Shown one piece after another: positions 27,762-35,334 of a stretch of DNA of 64,000 bases. Made by a program: the position numbers and the translations under genes. The DNA lies in the NCBI RefSeq assembly GCF_000517105.1, contig NZ_KI912148.1, positions 2,846,490-2,910,489 on the forward strand, read 5' to 3'. The notes under the pieces are model-generated. The model did not search any database. It was given only the letters and a program-made list of their open reading frames with translations, and was not told where the DNA came from. Each line of letters begins with the position of its first letter. Positions within the stretch are counted from its first letter, which is position 1. This DNA is from Fischerella sp. PCC 9605 (GTDB lineage: Bacteria; Cyanobacteriota; Cyanobacteriia; Cyanobacteriales; Nostocaceae).

Positions 27762-28439
27762 ATGCGTATTTTGGTTGTTGAAGATGACGTACAAATTGCA
27801 GATATGTTAACTGAGGCCTTAACTAATCGTCAGTTTAACGTCGATGTCGCCCAAGATGGTGAAAATGCATGGGAATTGGTAGAAATCTACGAATACGATC
27901 TGGTTCTGCTAGATATTACACTGCCCAAAATAAATGGTTTGTTGTTTTGTCAGAAACTGCGCGATCGCAATTTCACTATACCTGTACTGATGCTAACAGC
28001 TCGTGACACCGTTGCCGATAAAATCATTGGCTTAGATGCTGGTGCTGATGCATACATGGTAAAACCCTTTGACTTGGAAGAACTGATGGCTCAGGTTCGT
28101 GCCCTTTTGCGACGAAGAGGTAATGGGGCTAGTTCTAAGCTGTGTTGGGGAAGTCTATGTCTGAATCCAATTACCTATGAAGTTACGTATGATGATAAAA
28201 TTTTATACTTTACTCCCAAAGAGTATGCCTTGCTGGAGTTATTGGTTACGAATGGGCGGCGAGTATTAAGCAGACCGGGAATTATTGAGCGTCTTTGGTC
28301 AGTAGATGAATTTCCCACCGAAGAAGCTGTGAAAACCCATATCCGAACTTTGCGTCAGAAACTGCGATCGGTTGGTGCGCCCGGTGATTTCATAGAAACT
28401 GTTCATGGGCTTGGCTATCGAATGAAGCGACTCGAATAA
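27762..28439 (+). CDS. OmpR-family response regulator
   Basis: 225 residues. REC domain with acidic pair E7/D8/D9, phosphoacceptor D51 (YDLVLLDITLP), conserved Thr/Lys (LTARD; MVKPFDLEEL). A C-terminal winged-helix Trans_reg_C domain follows (LYFTPKEYALLELLVTNGRRVLSR...AVKTHIRTLRQKL...ETVHGLGYRMKRL). Divergent from the CHASE3 histidine kinase, the likely cognate sensor. Its probable targets are the RND efflux genes 5 kb away, where an 11-bp-spaced direct repeat is seen at 20248. The spacer upstream is ~540 bp and carries no other complete gene. Confidence 0.93.
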   Translation: MRILVVEDDVQIADMLTEALTNRQFNVDVAQDGENAWELVEIYEYDLVLLDITLPKINGLLFCQKLRDRNFTIPVLMLTARDTVADKIIGLDAGADAYMVKPFDLEELMAQVRALLRRRGNGASSKLCWGSLCLNPITYEVTYDDKILYFTPKEYALLELLVTNGRRVLSRPGIIERLWSVDEFPTEEAVKTHIRTLRQKLRSVGAPGDFIETVHGLGYRMKRLE

Positions 28440-28769
28440 TCCCCCCGATTTCTCCCCGATTTCTCTCCGAATTTTTAACTTTTAGTTGATATCTTGTGCA
28501 TACAGACAGAGTGTAAACTGAGTGGTTCCATCTAAATACTCACCACTAACTCCTCTGAACCACACATTACTCTGAACTAGGCTTAGTTCAGAGATTTTTT
28601 TTCAGCGTTGCTGATTTAAAGTATGAATTTGATTTTGTCATGCTGTAGACGCTTGGTTCGCTGAGCAGCGCATCTACACTCCACTGCATTGCGTACCTAC
28701 AAGAAGGCTTACGCCTACAGAACGACAATTCATACCCTAATTCAGCAACGCCTATTTTTTACATACATC
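28440..28769. other. Gene-free spacer with repeats
   Basis: After the regulator gene there are two tandem CCCCGATTTCTC copies (28442-28465) and a palindromic AACTAGGCTTAGTT-type segment near 28576. A repeat module (GTAGACGCTTGG...GCGCATCTACA...GGCTTACGCCTACAG, 28646-28720) follows, of the same kind as the array at 55007-55230. No ORF can be supported here. Confidence 0.5.
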
Positions 28770-29579
28770 TCACGCAGACCAAGCTTCTCGGAAATCAGCA
28801 TATAGCGTCAGTCCACCATCAATAAACAACGTTTGTCCAGTGATATATGCCGCCTCATCCGAAGCTAAAAAAGCTACTGCTGCCGCCATTTCTTCCGAAG
28901 TTCCTGCACGACCCATTGGGATGTGACTTTCTACAACTGCCTTTTTTTCAGGGTTGTTCACCCAATCTTCGTTTATAGGCGTGATAGTCGCTCCTGGTGC
29001 GATCGCGTTCACACGAATACCTCGGTTAGCATATTCCAGCGCTAGAGTTTTAGTCATATTCTCCATTCCACCTTTGCTAATCGAATAGCTGACATAAAAT
29101 GGCCGGGGAATAATTTCGTGAACACTGGAAATGTTAATGATGATTCCGGGGCGGTTTTGGGAGAGGAAATGTTTGATCGTTTCACGCGCGCACAGATAAG
29201 CACCTCGGAGATTCACCCCAATTACCCGGTCAAAGTCTTCGGTCTTAATTTCATGAGATGGGCATTCGATTTGAATTCCGGCATTGTTAACCAGAATATC
29301 AAGACTGCCTAATTTATCAACTACAGCGTTAACCATCTCCACAATATCTTCTTCCTTGGAGACATCGCCCTGTACCAGCATTGACTTAACACCACAATTT
29401 TCGATATCTCCACAGGCTTTTTGCAAAGCCATTTCTTCAGTTTCTTCCGCAGCTTCGGGACTTTTACGATAGTTAATGGCAATATTACAACCTTCTTGGG
29501 CAAGACGGATGGCGATCGCCTGTCCAATACCTGAACTAGCACCTGTAATCAGGGCACTTTTACCTTTTAATCCTTTCAT
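28770..29579 (-). CDS. SDR-family oxidoreductase, glucose 1-dehydrogenase-like
   Basis: About 269 residues from ATG 29579, which has GGAGG ~10 bases upstream; an in-frame earlier start at 29606 lacks this. Classical short-chain dehydrogenase: cofactor loop TGASSGIGQAIA, NNAG (LVNNAGIQIE), catalytic Ser in NISSVHE, YSISK (Tyr-x-x-x-Lys) and the C-terminal FIDGGLTLYADF ending typical of bacterial glucose 1-dehydrogenase-like SDRs. An NAD(P)(H)-dependent cytoplasmic enzyme. Substrate inferred only by similarity; a PQQ-type sugar dehydrogenase is encoded nearby. The spacing to the methyltransferase gene upstream is about 50 bp on the same strand, so they may be co-transcribed. Confidence 0.88.
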   Translation of the reverse strand: MKGLKGKSALITGASSGIGQAIAIRLAQEGCNIAINYRKSPEAAEETEEMALQKACGDIENCGVKSMLVQGDVSKEEDIVEMVNAVVDKLGSLDILVNNAGIQIECPSHEIKTEDFDRVIGVNLRGAYLCARETIKHFLSQNRPGIIINISSVHEIIPRPFYVSYSISKGGMENMTKTLALEYANRGIRVNAIAPGATITPINEDWVNNPEKKAVVESHIPMGRAGTSEEMAAAVAFLASDEAAYITGQTLFIDGGLTLYADFREAWSA

Positions 29580-29630
29580 TGCATTTTCCTCCATCAACAG
29601 TAACAAACCAACTATTTCTATGATTTATAT

Positions 29631-30248
29631 CTATGAGCGTAAATTTGCTGGAACTTGCTCCGGAACAACCCACAGATAGATAGTTCTGCCGTCCACCCGT
29701 TCCACTTGCTGTGGTTTCCACTCGCCCATGTCGAAGGCATGGGAAACAATGCGAGTGCCTGGTTTAAGTTCCTGCAACAGCTTGGGACGAAGCTTGAGAT
29801 TTATATCGGGTAGTAAGTAGAGTGTTACTACTGTGGCTTCACTCAAATCAGTTTGAAACAAGTCTTGCTGGCGGAATTCCACCTGGTTTGTTACTTTTGC
29901 TTTTTGAGCATTGGCGTTCGCTTCTCGAACACGTTGAGGGTCAATGTCTACACCAACACCTCTAATACCGTATTTTTGCGCCGCAGTAATCGGAATCCGT
30001 CCATCACCACTACCCAAATCGTAAATCACATCATTCGGCCCGACGTTTGCCAGTTTCAGCATGGCATCTACCACAGGCTGTGGTGTTGGTACATAGGGAA
30101 CATCAGCAGGACGTTCTTGTGGTGCGGTTGTCGGAGCAGATACTTGCGCGTCTGCCTCAAAGTTGCGTGTTGGCGTACATCCTGCAAATCCTAGACTAGC
30201 AAAACTTATACTTGCAAGAATTCCAAGTAGTATTTTGTGTAGGTGCAT
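29631..30248 (-). CDS. Exported (lipoprotein) SAM-dependent methyltransferase
   Basis: 205 residues. The N-terminus is a lipoprotein-type signal: MHLHKILLGILASISFASLGFAGCTPT, with lipobox FAGC (Cys at ~23). After a Pro/Thr-rich linker comes a small class I methyltransferase fold: IYDLGSGDGRIPITAAQ (motif I, SAM-binding), VGVDIDPQRVREA (acidic loop), and VVTLYLLPDINLKL. A SAM-using enzyme placed outside the cytosol is odd, because SAM is not expected in the periplasm. Either the leader anchors it facing the cytoplasm, or the fold has another role. It may share a transcript with the SDR gene downstream and the APC permease gene upstream. Confidence 0.85.
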   Translation of the reverse strand: MHLHKILLGILASISFASLGFAGCTPTRNFEADAQVSAPTTAPQERPADVPYVPTPQPVVDAMLKLANVGPNDVIYDLGSGDGRIPITAAQKYGIRGVGVDIDPQRVREANANAQKAKVTNQVEFRQQDLFQTDLSEATVVTLYLLPDINLKLRPKLLQELKPGTRIVSHAFDMGEWKPQQVERVDGRTIYLWVVPEQVPANLRS

Positions 30249-30289
30249 ATTTTTCTCCTTTATTATTTGTCTTTTGTTAAAGCCAATGA

Positions 30290-31654
30290 CTAATTAGGGC
30301 GTTGTCGGTAACGATTCCATAGCAACAAGGGAATACCTGCTGCTACAACCAAAACACCCATAGTTGCCCCTACTCCCGTATACGCCAAGCTGGAGTAGAG
30401 TAGGTAGCCGCAAATCAGACAAAACAGCAGTGGTGTCCAAGGATAAAATGGCACTCGGAACGGACGCTGTACGTGGGGTTCCCGTCTTCGCAGCACAAAC
30501 AACGATATGCCCGAAAGCAGGAAAAAGAACCAAAACACTGGGGCAGTATAATCCACCATAGTTTCAAAACCTTTGCGGGTGAAAGTACCGACCAACACCA
30601 GTGCTAGGGCAATCCCGGTTTGCAGTATAAATGCTTCTTTAGGCGCGCTGGGGCGTTTCTGCCAGCGTCCCATAAAGGCAAACACTGAAAAATCTTGCCC
30701 CAGAGCGTAGTTAGTGCGTGCCCCAGTAAAGATAGTAGCGTTGAGTGCCCCCAAGGTAGAAACAGCAATGAGTAAGCTAACGAATACAGCTCCGCCTTCA
30801 CCCCAAAGACGGCGCATTAAATCTGCTGCCACGGCTTCTGATTGTGCCATACCTGCCAATCCCAGTCCGCGCAGGTAAGCAAGATTGATCAGCAGGTAAA
30901 TAGCAGTGATAATACCAATACTTGCAAGTAGCGATCGCACTATATTACGTCTGAAATCCTGAATTTCAGCTGATATGTAAGCTGCCTCGTTCCATCCACC
31001 GTAGGATAATAGGACGAATACCATCGCCAGTCCTATCGCTCCTCCAGAGGAAGTATCAGGAACAGAGGGAACTTCTGAAGCAGAAACTGTCAGTCCAATT
31101 ACCACGATCAAGAGCAAACCGAGGACTTTAGCTGCGGTGAGCAAATTTTGTGTCCACTTGCCCTGCTGCAAACCGATGATGTTTAAAGCGGTAAGGAAGA
31201 GAATTGCCATTGCGGCATAAACTGAGGATGAAAACCCACCCAGTCGCCATATTTGCGAAGCATAATCGCCAAAAACAAATGCCAGCAGGACAATTGAACC
31301 TGTTTGAATTACCGTCATCCGCGCCCAAGCAAATAGAAAAGCAACGATCCGCCCAAAGGAACGCTTCAGGTAGTAGTAGGTTCCTCCAACATCGGGATAT
31401 GTTGTTGCTAACTCTGCATAGCACAACGCTCCCACAAAAGATGCCGCGCCACCAGCTAGCCAGAACAGCAATACTGCAATATCACTGCCTGAATTTGCAG
31501 CGACGAGTGCCGGAGTTTGAAAAATACCTGCCCCAATGACAATACCGACGATCAGCGCAACTGCATCGAAAAAAGCTAAAGATGGCTTTGGTGCTGCGAC
31601 TTCAGTCATTGCTGCCTGCGTTGGGGTGCTGTTGTAGTTTTTTTTTCTATTCAC
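30290..31654 (-). CDS. APC-family amino acid permease
   Basis: 454 residues with about 12 hydrophobic segments. TM1 holds the APC signature DAVALIVGIVIGAGIFQTPA (GxG loop for the substrate carboxylate), and TM2 continues FWLAGGAASFVGALCYAELATTYP. Later segments include SYGGWNEAAYISAEI and TLGALNATIFTGARTNYALGQDF. The C-terminus ends PLLLWNRYRQRPN. Cytoplasmic-membrane secondary transporter of amino acids or amines; the substrate is not predictable. Same strand as the methyltransferase gene, 41 bp apart. The upstream spacer contains a nested inverted-repeat element. Confidence 0.92.
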   Translation of the reverse strand: MNRKKNYNSTPTQAAMTEVAAPKPSLAFFDAVALIVGIVIGAGIFQTPALVAANSGSDIAVLLFWLAGGAASFVGALCYAELATTYPDVGGTYYYLKRSFGRIVAFLFAWARMTVIQTGSIVLLAFVFGDYASQIWRLGGFSSSVYAAMAILFLTALNIIGLQQGKWTQNLLTAAKVLGLLLIVVIGLTVSASEVPSVPDTSSGGAIGLAMVFVLLSYGGWNEAAYISAEIQDFRRNIVRSLLASIGIITAIYLLINLAYLRGLGLAGMAQSEAVAADLMRRLWGEGGAVFVSLLIAVSTLGALNATIFTGARTNYALGQDFSVFAFMGRWQKRPSAPKEAFILQTGIALALVLVGTFTRKGFETMVDYTAPVFWFFFLLSGISLFVLRRREPHVQRPFRVPFYPWTPLLFCLICGYLLYSSLAYTGVGATMGVLVVAAGIPLLLWNRYRQRPN

Positions 31655-31737
31655 ATCAATTCCTTGTTAGCTTACCAGTTCTAACTTCAGCACTACTTCT
31701 GATACTGTTTCTCGAAAAAATGACTACAAATTTTCTT

Positions 31738-31957
31738 GGCTTGTAGTAAGCACAAAGCGTGCTTACTATACCCCTGTCAAGGTGTGAGTCTTGGAAATGG
31801 ATTTTTCTTGGTGTCTTGGTGTCTTAGTGTCTTTGTGGTGAAAAAAGAATTATTTAAACACCAAGACACTAAGACACAAAGAGGAAGATAGTCTTCTCTA
31901 CTAAGATAATGGTTCGTTTTTTACTCACCTTGACAGGGCTAGTGCTTACTACAAGCC
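31738..31957. mobile_element. MITE-like nested palindrome element
   Basis: A ~220-bp element bounded by perfect 15-bp inverted repeats: GGCTTGTAGTAAGCA (31738-31752) and TGCTTACTACAAGCC (31943-31957). Inside is a second perfect pair, CCCTGTCAAGGTG (31772-31784) and CACCTTGACAGGG (31926-31938). Inside that is a third, TTGGTGTCTTAGTGTC-type arm against CACCAAGACACTAAGAC (about 31808-31885). It encodes no transposase. No clear target-site duplication is visible. Its right end introduces the stop codon into a secreted-protein ORF (31949-32047). Confidence 0.7.
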
Positions 31958-32047
31958 ATTTACGCTTTGGGCTTGTGCAAGGCTTGGAACTGTCATTGCA
32001 GAAATTGTTGTAGCCAAAGTCAAGCCGAAGAATACTCTTTTATTCAT
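31949..32047 (-). pseudogene. Truncated secreted-protein gene (signal peptide only)
   Basis: A 32-residue minus-strand frame begins at ATG 32047 and reads MNKRVFFGLTLATTISAM, then TVPSLAQAQS. It is a textbook Sec signal peptide with an Ala-x-Ala cleavage region, ending with a stop contributed by the terminal repeat of the element at 31738-31957. I see no continuation on the far side. A promoter-region motif identical in pattern to one upstream of the outer-membrane gene at 34664 lies ~50-70 bp upstream. Most likely a gene cut off by the element. Confidence 0.55.
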
Positions 32048-32095
32048 CGGTAATCACCTTTGAACTCTGCTTTCTTTACTTTAAGTGTGAAAACA

Positions 32096-32118
32096 AAATG
32101 TGATGTGAAAGTGACAAT
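32096..32118 (-). promoter_or_regulatory. Shared 23-bp motif, copy 1
   Basis: The pattern AAATGTGA-N4-AAAGTGACAAT occurs here and at 34841-34863, with identical half sites and spacing. Two GTGA cores are 11 bp apart, i.e. on one helix face, as in OmpR-type operators. It lies about 50 bp upstream of the truncated signal-peptide ORF. Confidence 0.5.
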
Positions 32119-32146
32119 CCTTGGACTCTGCTCGACATCTTAATCT

Positions 32147-33370
32147 TTACCGCGTAACGCGTAGGATTTTATCCCGCTGTGATGGGCAATCCCCACGTCC
32201 GTCGCAGTTACTGGTTGTCACGTACAATTCGCCGTCTGGCCCCATTATCGCCTCCCTGAGCCGCCCATACTTACCTTGCAAGTACACCTCATGTTGCCGA
32301 ACTTGCTGAGGAGATTGTGGATCGAAGACAACACGCTGCAAGTGTTCGGAACGGAGGGTGGCAATGATTAAGCTGCCTTTCCACTCAGGAATGGCATTTC
32401 CTGTGTAAATTGTTGCTCCGCCTGGAGGCAAAGCTTGACGCCAGACAATAGACGGTGTGACGAGTCCTTCCTTTGATTCGCAGCGGTAGATGGTGGGCCA
32501 ACCAAGATTATCGCCCGCTTGAGCTACACTGACTTTATCATGACCACTTCTATTTAACTCCCCACTCGGGCCGTGGTCAGTAACCAAGAGTGTGGATGCA
32601 TCACGCCAATCAAATCCCTGAGTGTTGCGAATGCCTGTAATATAGACCGGGTTGCCTGGAAATGGATTATCTTGCGGTACTTGTCCATCTGGCGTGACGC
32701 GCAGGATTTTACCAGCCAGAGATTTAACATCTTGAGAAATTTGTGGATCCCGTGCATCGCCAGTCCCGATGTAAAGCATTCCATCAGGGCCGAAACGAAT
32801 GCGACCGCCATTATGATACAAGGCAACTGGAATATTATCGACAATTACCCGATCTGACGAAGCGCTTTGTCCGTCCGACGATAACCGCCAGCGTTCCACA
32901 CGATTGACCTGCGACCCATTTCTATCAGCAGTGTAGTACAAGTAGAAAAAGCGGTTATTGGCGAAGTCCGGATGCACCGCAATACCGAGTAAACCACCTT
33001 CGCCACTGTCTGTAACTTTGACTGTAGCTACAGGTTTTTGCACAAGTTTGCCATCCCGCACAAGTCGCACTCGCCCCGGTCGTTCAGTAACCAGCATATT
33101 TCCATTTGGTAAAAACGCAATTCCCCAAGGTACTTCAAGACCTGTTGCTACCTCTTCCACTTGTACGTTTACCTGTCCTTGAGATCCGAAGCCTTCTTTA
33201 ACTAAGGTACATGTCTGATTATTAGAGTTCTGTTGCTCAGATTGTGCAGATACTGTTGTATCTTGATCGTTTGGAGTTGCTGATTCAGATGTTGGTACAG
33301 TGCAAGACACAAGCCCTAATAAAACCATGCTTCCAACTAATTTATTAGAAAATATACTTGTGATTTTCAT
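32147..33370 (-). CDS. PQQ-type sugar dehydrogenase (glucose/sorbosone dehydrogenase family), lipoprotein
   Basis: About 407 residues from ATG 33370 (MKITSIFSNKLVGSM...). A lipobox LVSC places the Cys near residue 23, so the protein is probably membrane-anchored and exported. The mature part is a six-bladed beta-propeller of the GSDH family: LEVPWGIAFLPNGNMLVTERPGRVRLV, GLLGIAVHPDFANNRFFYLYYT, HNGGRIRFGPDGMLYIGTGDA and GIRNTQGFDW. Catalytic His and PQQ-contacting Arg are likely in these strands. It would oxidise a sugar or polyol in the periplasm; whether PQQ is made by this organism cannot be seen here. The TTG at 33385 is a less likely start. Confidence 0.88.
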   Translation of the reverse strand: MKITSIFSNKLVGSMVLLGLVSCTVPTSESATPNDQDTTVSAQSEQQNSNNQTCTLVKEGFGSQGQVNVQVEEVATGLEVPWGIAFLPNGNMLVTERPGRVRLVRDGKLVQKPVATVKVTDSGEGGLLGIAVHPDFANNRFFYLYYTADRNGSQVNRVERWRLSSDGQSASSDRVIVDNIPVALYHNGGRIRFGPDGMLYIGTGDARDPQISQDVKSLAGKILRVTPDGQVPQDNPFPGNPVYITGIRNTQGFDWRDASTLLVTDHGPSGELNRSGHDKVSVAQAGDNLGWPTIYRCESKEGLVTPSIVWRQALPPGGATIYTGNAIPEWKGSLIIATLRSEHLQRVVFDPQSPQQVRQHEVYLQGKYGRLREAIMGPDGELYVTTSNCDGRGDCPSQRDKILRVTR

Positions 33371-33902
33371 AGTTTTTATTTCCAATTATTATTGCTTTAT
33401 GCGCGGTTTTATAAGTTGATATAGCAGATATTAGTTGACTGGAATATAGGTTGTTTTAGGAGCAAAAATTTTTTCTTTAGTTATAATTTTTGTCTGTGGG
33501 TAAAGCAGAATTCCATAATTTTTACGCGTGAAAACCCAATTCCCAATCCCTTTTACATCTCATGACCGAACAAGGCACTCATTAAAAAGTAAAAAGGCAT
33601 TCATAAAGAAAAAGAACAATGGTCACGCTTCACCATTATGTATTTATGGAACGATCGGGAAAACATTCCCAATCGAGACGCATAGCGCGAGAAATAATAC
33701 GTCCAAATCAAGTTAAAAGTTAAAAGGCACTCATAATAAATTGTTTTACTTTTTACTTGTTTTATGGTGATTATATTTTTACTTTTTACCTTTTACTTTT
33801 TACTTCTTAATTATTACTCTGAACTCATGATTACTGCCAATGATAAATTTGAATTTTGTACACACATCAAGCTTGGCAGTAATCACAAAGGATTTTGAAT
33901 TC
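33371..33902. other. AT-rich gene-free spacer
   Basis: About 530 bp between two minus-strand genes. I see TTTTTACTTTTTA-type STRR copies (33735-33800) and near-repeats of AAAAGGCA(C/T)TCATAA at 33590 and 33725. No convincing ORF and no RNA structure. Confidence 0.4.
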
Positions 33903-34664
33903 TTAGAAGTTATAACCAACGCCTAGTAGCACGCCGATATTTGTGTCATCAAGAAAACTGACGTTTAAACCAGCGTTCGCTGTCAGGCGATCTGCGATTG
34001 GCACATCCACACCGCCAGAAACTAGAAAGCCAACATTGCTATCATCTGCTGTTGAAATCGAAACTCCGGCCCCTAGATAAGGCGCAGCACTGATTTGGGT
34101 TTCTCCTGTCTGCGTAATGGACTCAATCGGAAAGTCCAGCGTTACGGGAATCAGAAAAACTGCATCTTCACTAATTAAAGCTGCGGGACGCACAGATAAA
34201 TTATTCGTCAAACCAAGTTTGCTGATGACTGCGAAAGAACCTTCACTTAATGTTGTTTCACCTGTTATACCTATATTTCCACCGACACCAATGTAGCTAG
34301 GACCACCACGCGTGGCTCTACCCGGTTGTACTGTTGGCGCTGGTGTTTGGACTGGTTCTTCCGCGGGTACTGGGGTTTGTATTGGTGGTTGGTATTGTTC
34401 TTGCGTTGGGGTTGGTGGTTGCGTGGGTTGTGGTGTTAGTGTCGGGGCTGGTGTGAGTGGGTCTTGCTGTTGGGTTGGCAATGGTGCTTGTTGAGCAAAG
34501 ATCGAAGTTTGAGAGGAGTTTTGTAAATCAGCAGCTTTATTGCTAATGTTCTGACGAACAGCTACGCTTTGTGCTTCTTGAGCTTGTGCTGAAAATCCGC
34601 TAAAACCAACAATTGCAGATGTAATACCTAGTAAAGAGAAAGTTCGTAAAAAATGAGAATTCAT
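33903..34664 (-). CDS. Outer-membrane beta-barrel-like protein with Pro-rich linker
   Basis: 253 residues. A Sec signal peptide (FSLLGITSAIVGFSGFSAQAQ) is followed by a Pro/Thr/Gln-rich linker (~55-115: DPLTPAPTLTPQPTQPPTPT). The C-terminal ~135 residues consist of alternating beta strands: YIGVGGNIGITGETTLSEGSFAVISK, ISAAPYLGAGVSIST and a final LLGVGYNF. The terminal Phe is the outer-membrane insertion signal. A small 8-stranded barrel is likely. Function unknown; the linker may span peptidoglycan. The 23-bp motif at 34841 lies ~180 bp upstream. Confidence 0.8.
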   Translation of the reverse strand: MNSHFLRTFSLLGITSAIVGFSGFSAQAQEAQSVAVRQNISNKAADLQNSSQTSIFAQQAPLPTQQQDPLTPAPTLTPQPTQPPTPTQEQYQPPIQTPVPAEEPVQTPAPTVQPGRATRGGPSYIGVGGNIGITGETTLSEGSFAVISKLGLTNNLSVRPAALISEDAVFLIPVTLDFPIESITQTGETQISAAPYLGAGVSISTADDSNVGFLVSGGVDVPIADRLTANAGLNVSFLDDTNIGVLLGVGYNF

Positions 34665-34840
34665 AATTACTCCTGAGCAATAATCTGGTCAAAACAATAA
34701 GGTCAAAAATTCAAAGTCCGTACAATTTTGAGAAAGTTTGCTCTATCAGTAACTACTCTCAATGCTGATTTAACAAACTTACTTTGGCTCTAGGAAGGGG
34801 AGCAGTACTGATTAATCACCGTATTTATAACATCAACAAT

Positions 34841-34863
34841 AAATGTGACTGAAAAGTGACAAT
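34841..34863 (-). promoter_or_regulatory. Shared 23-bp motif, copy 2
   Basis: AAATGTGA, four bases, then AAAGTGACAAT: the same half sites and spacing as at 32096. It lies in the 670-bp gene-free spacer (34665-35334) between the divergent outer-membrane and FAD-Rieske genes, and could serve either. The rest of that spacer shows no ORF or repeat I can name. Confidence 0.5.
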
Positions 34864-35334
34864 ATTTTGTTTTTTAGCGCGTAAGTACGAATATTTGATA
34901 AATTAATTCGCTGGTCTTATGCCAATTGATAGATATTGATTGTAGCTTTATATGACTTGAGAGAGTGATATAACGTTTCTCATCATGCCAGCAACCGCCT
35001 TCACCAATCTATATATTTAACTGTTTCCAATGAGTTATTGTTTGGTTCACTCCTAACGTATTTGAAACTGGAAATTATTTAGGTGGAAGAATGAAATTTT
35101 GCCATTCTTAATCTGAGATCATCTATCTTAGTTAAAAGATTTAAATTTTTGCTAATGCTAACTTCGAGAGTAGGGTTGGGATGGTTTTGCATCCAAGCAA
35201 AAAAGGCTCATCTTCCAACCAATATACCTTATAGTAGAGAATTTCAGTGTTTAGCTTTTCAACTCTTGATGGATGAATTTTGCAGAAAATTCAGCATATA
35301 AAAATAATGGTCGCACAGCTGTCTCATAAATATC

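Noticed and set aside
33528..33716. 62-codon plus-strand ORF in the 33.4-33.9 kb spacer
   Set aside because: Low-complexity Lys/Ser composition and STRR-like DNA; no ribosome site or motif.
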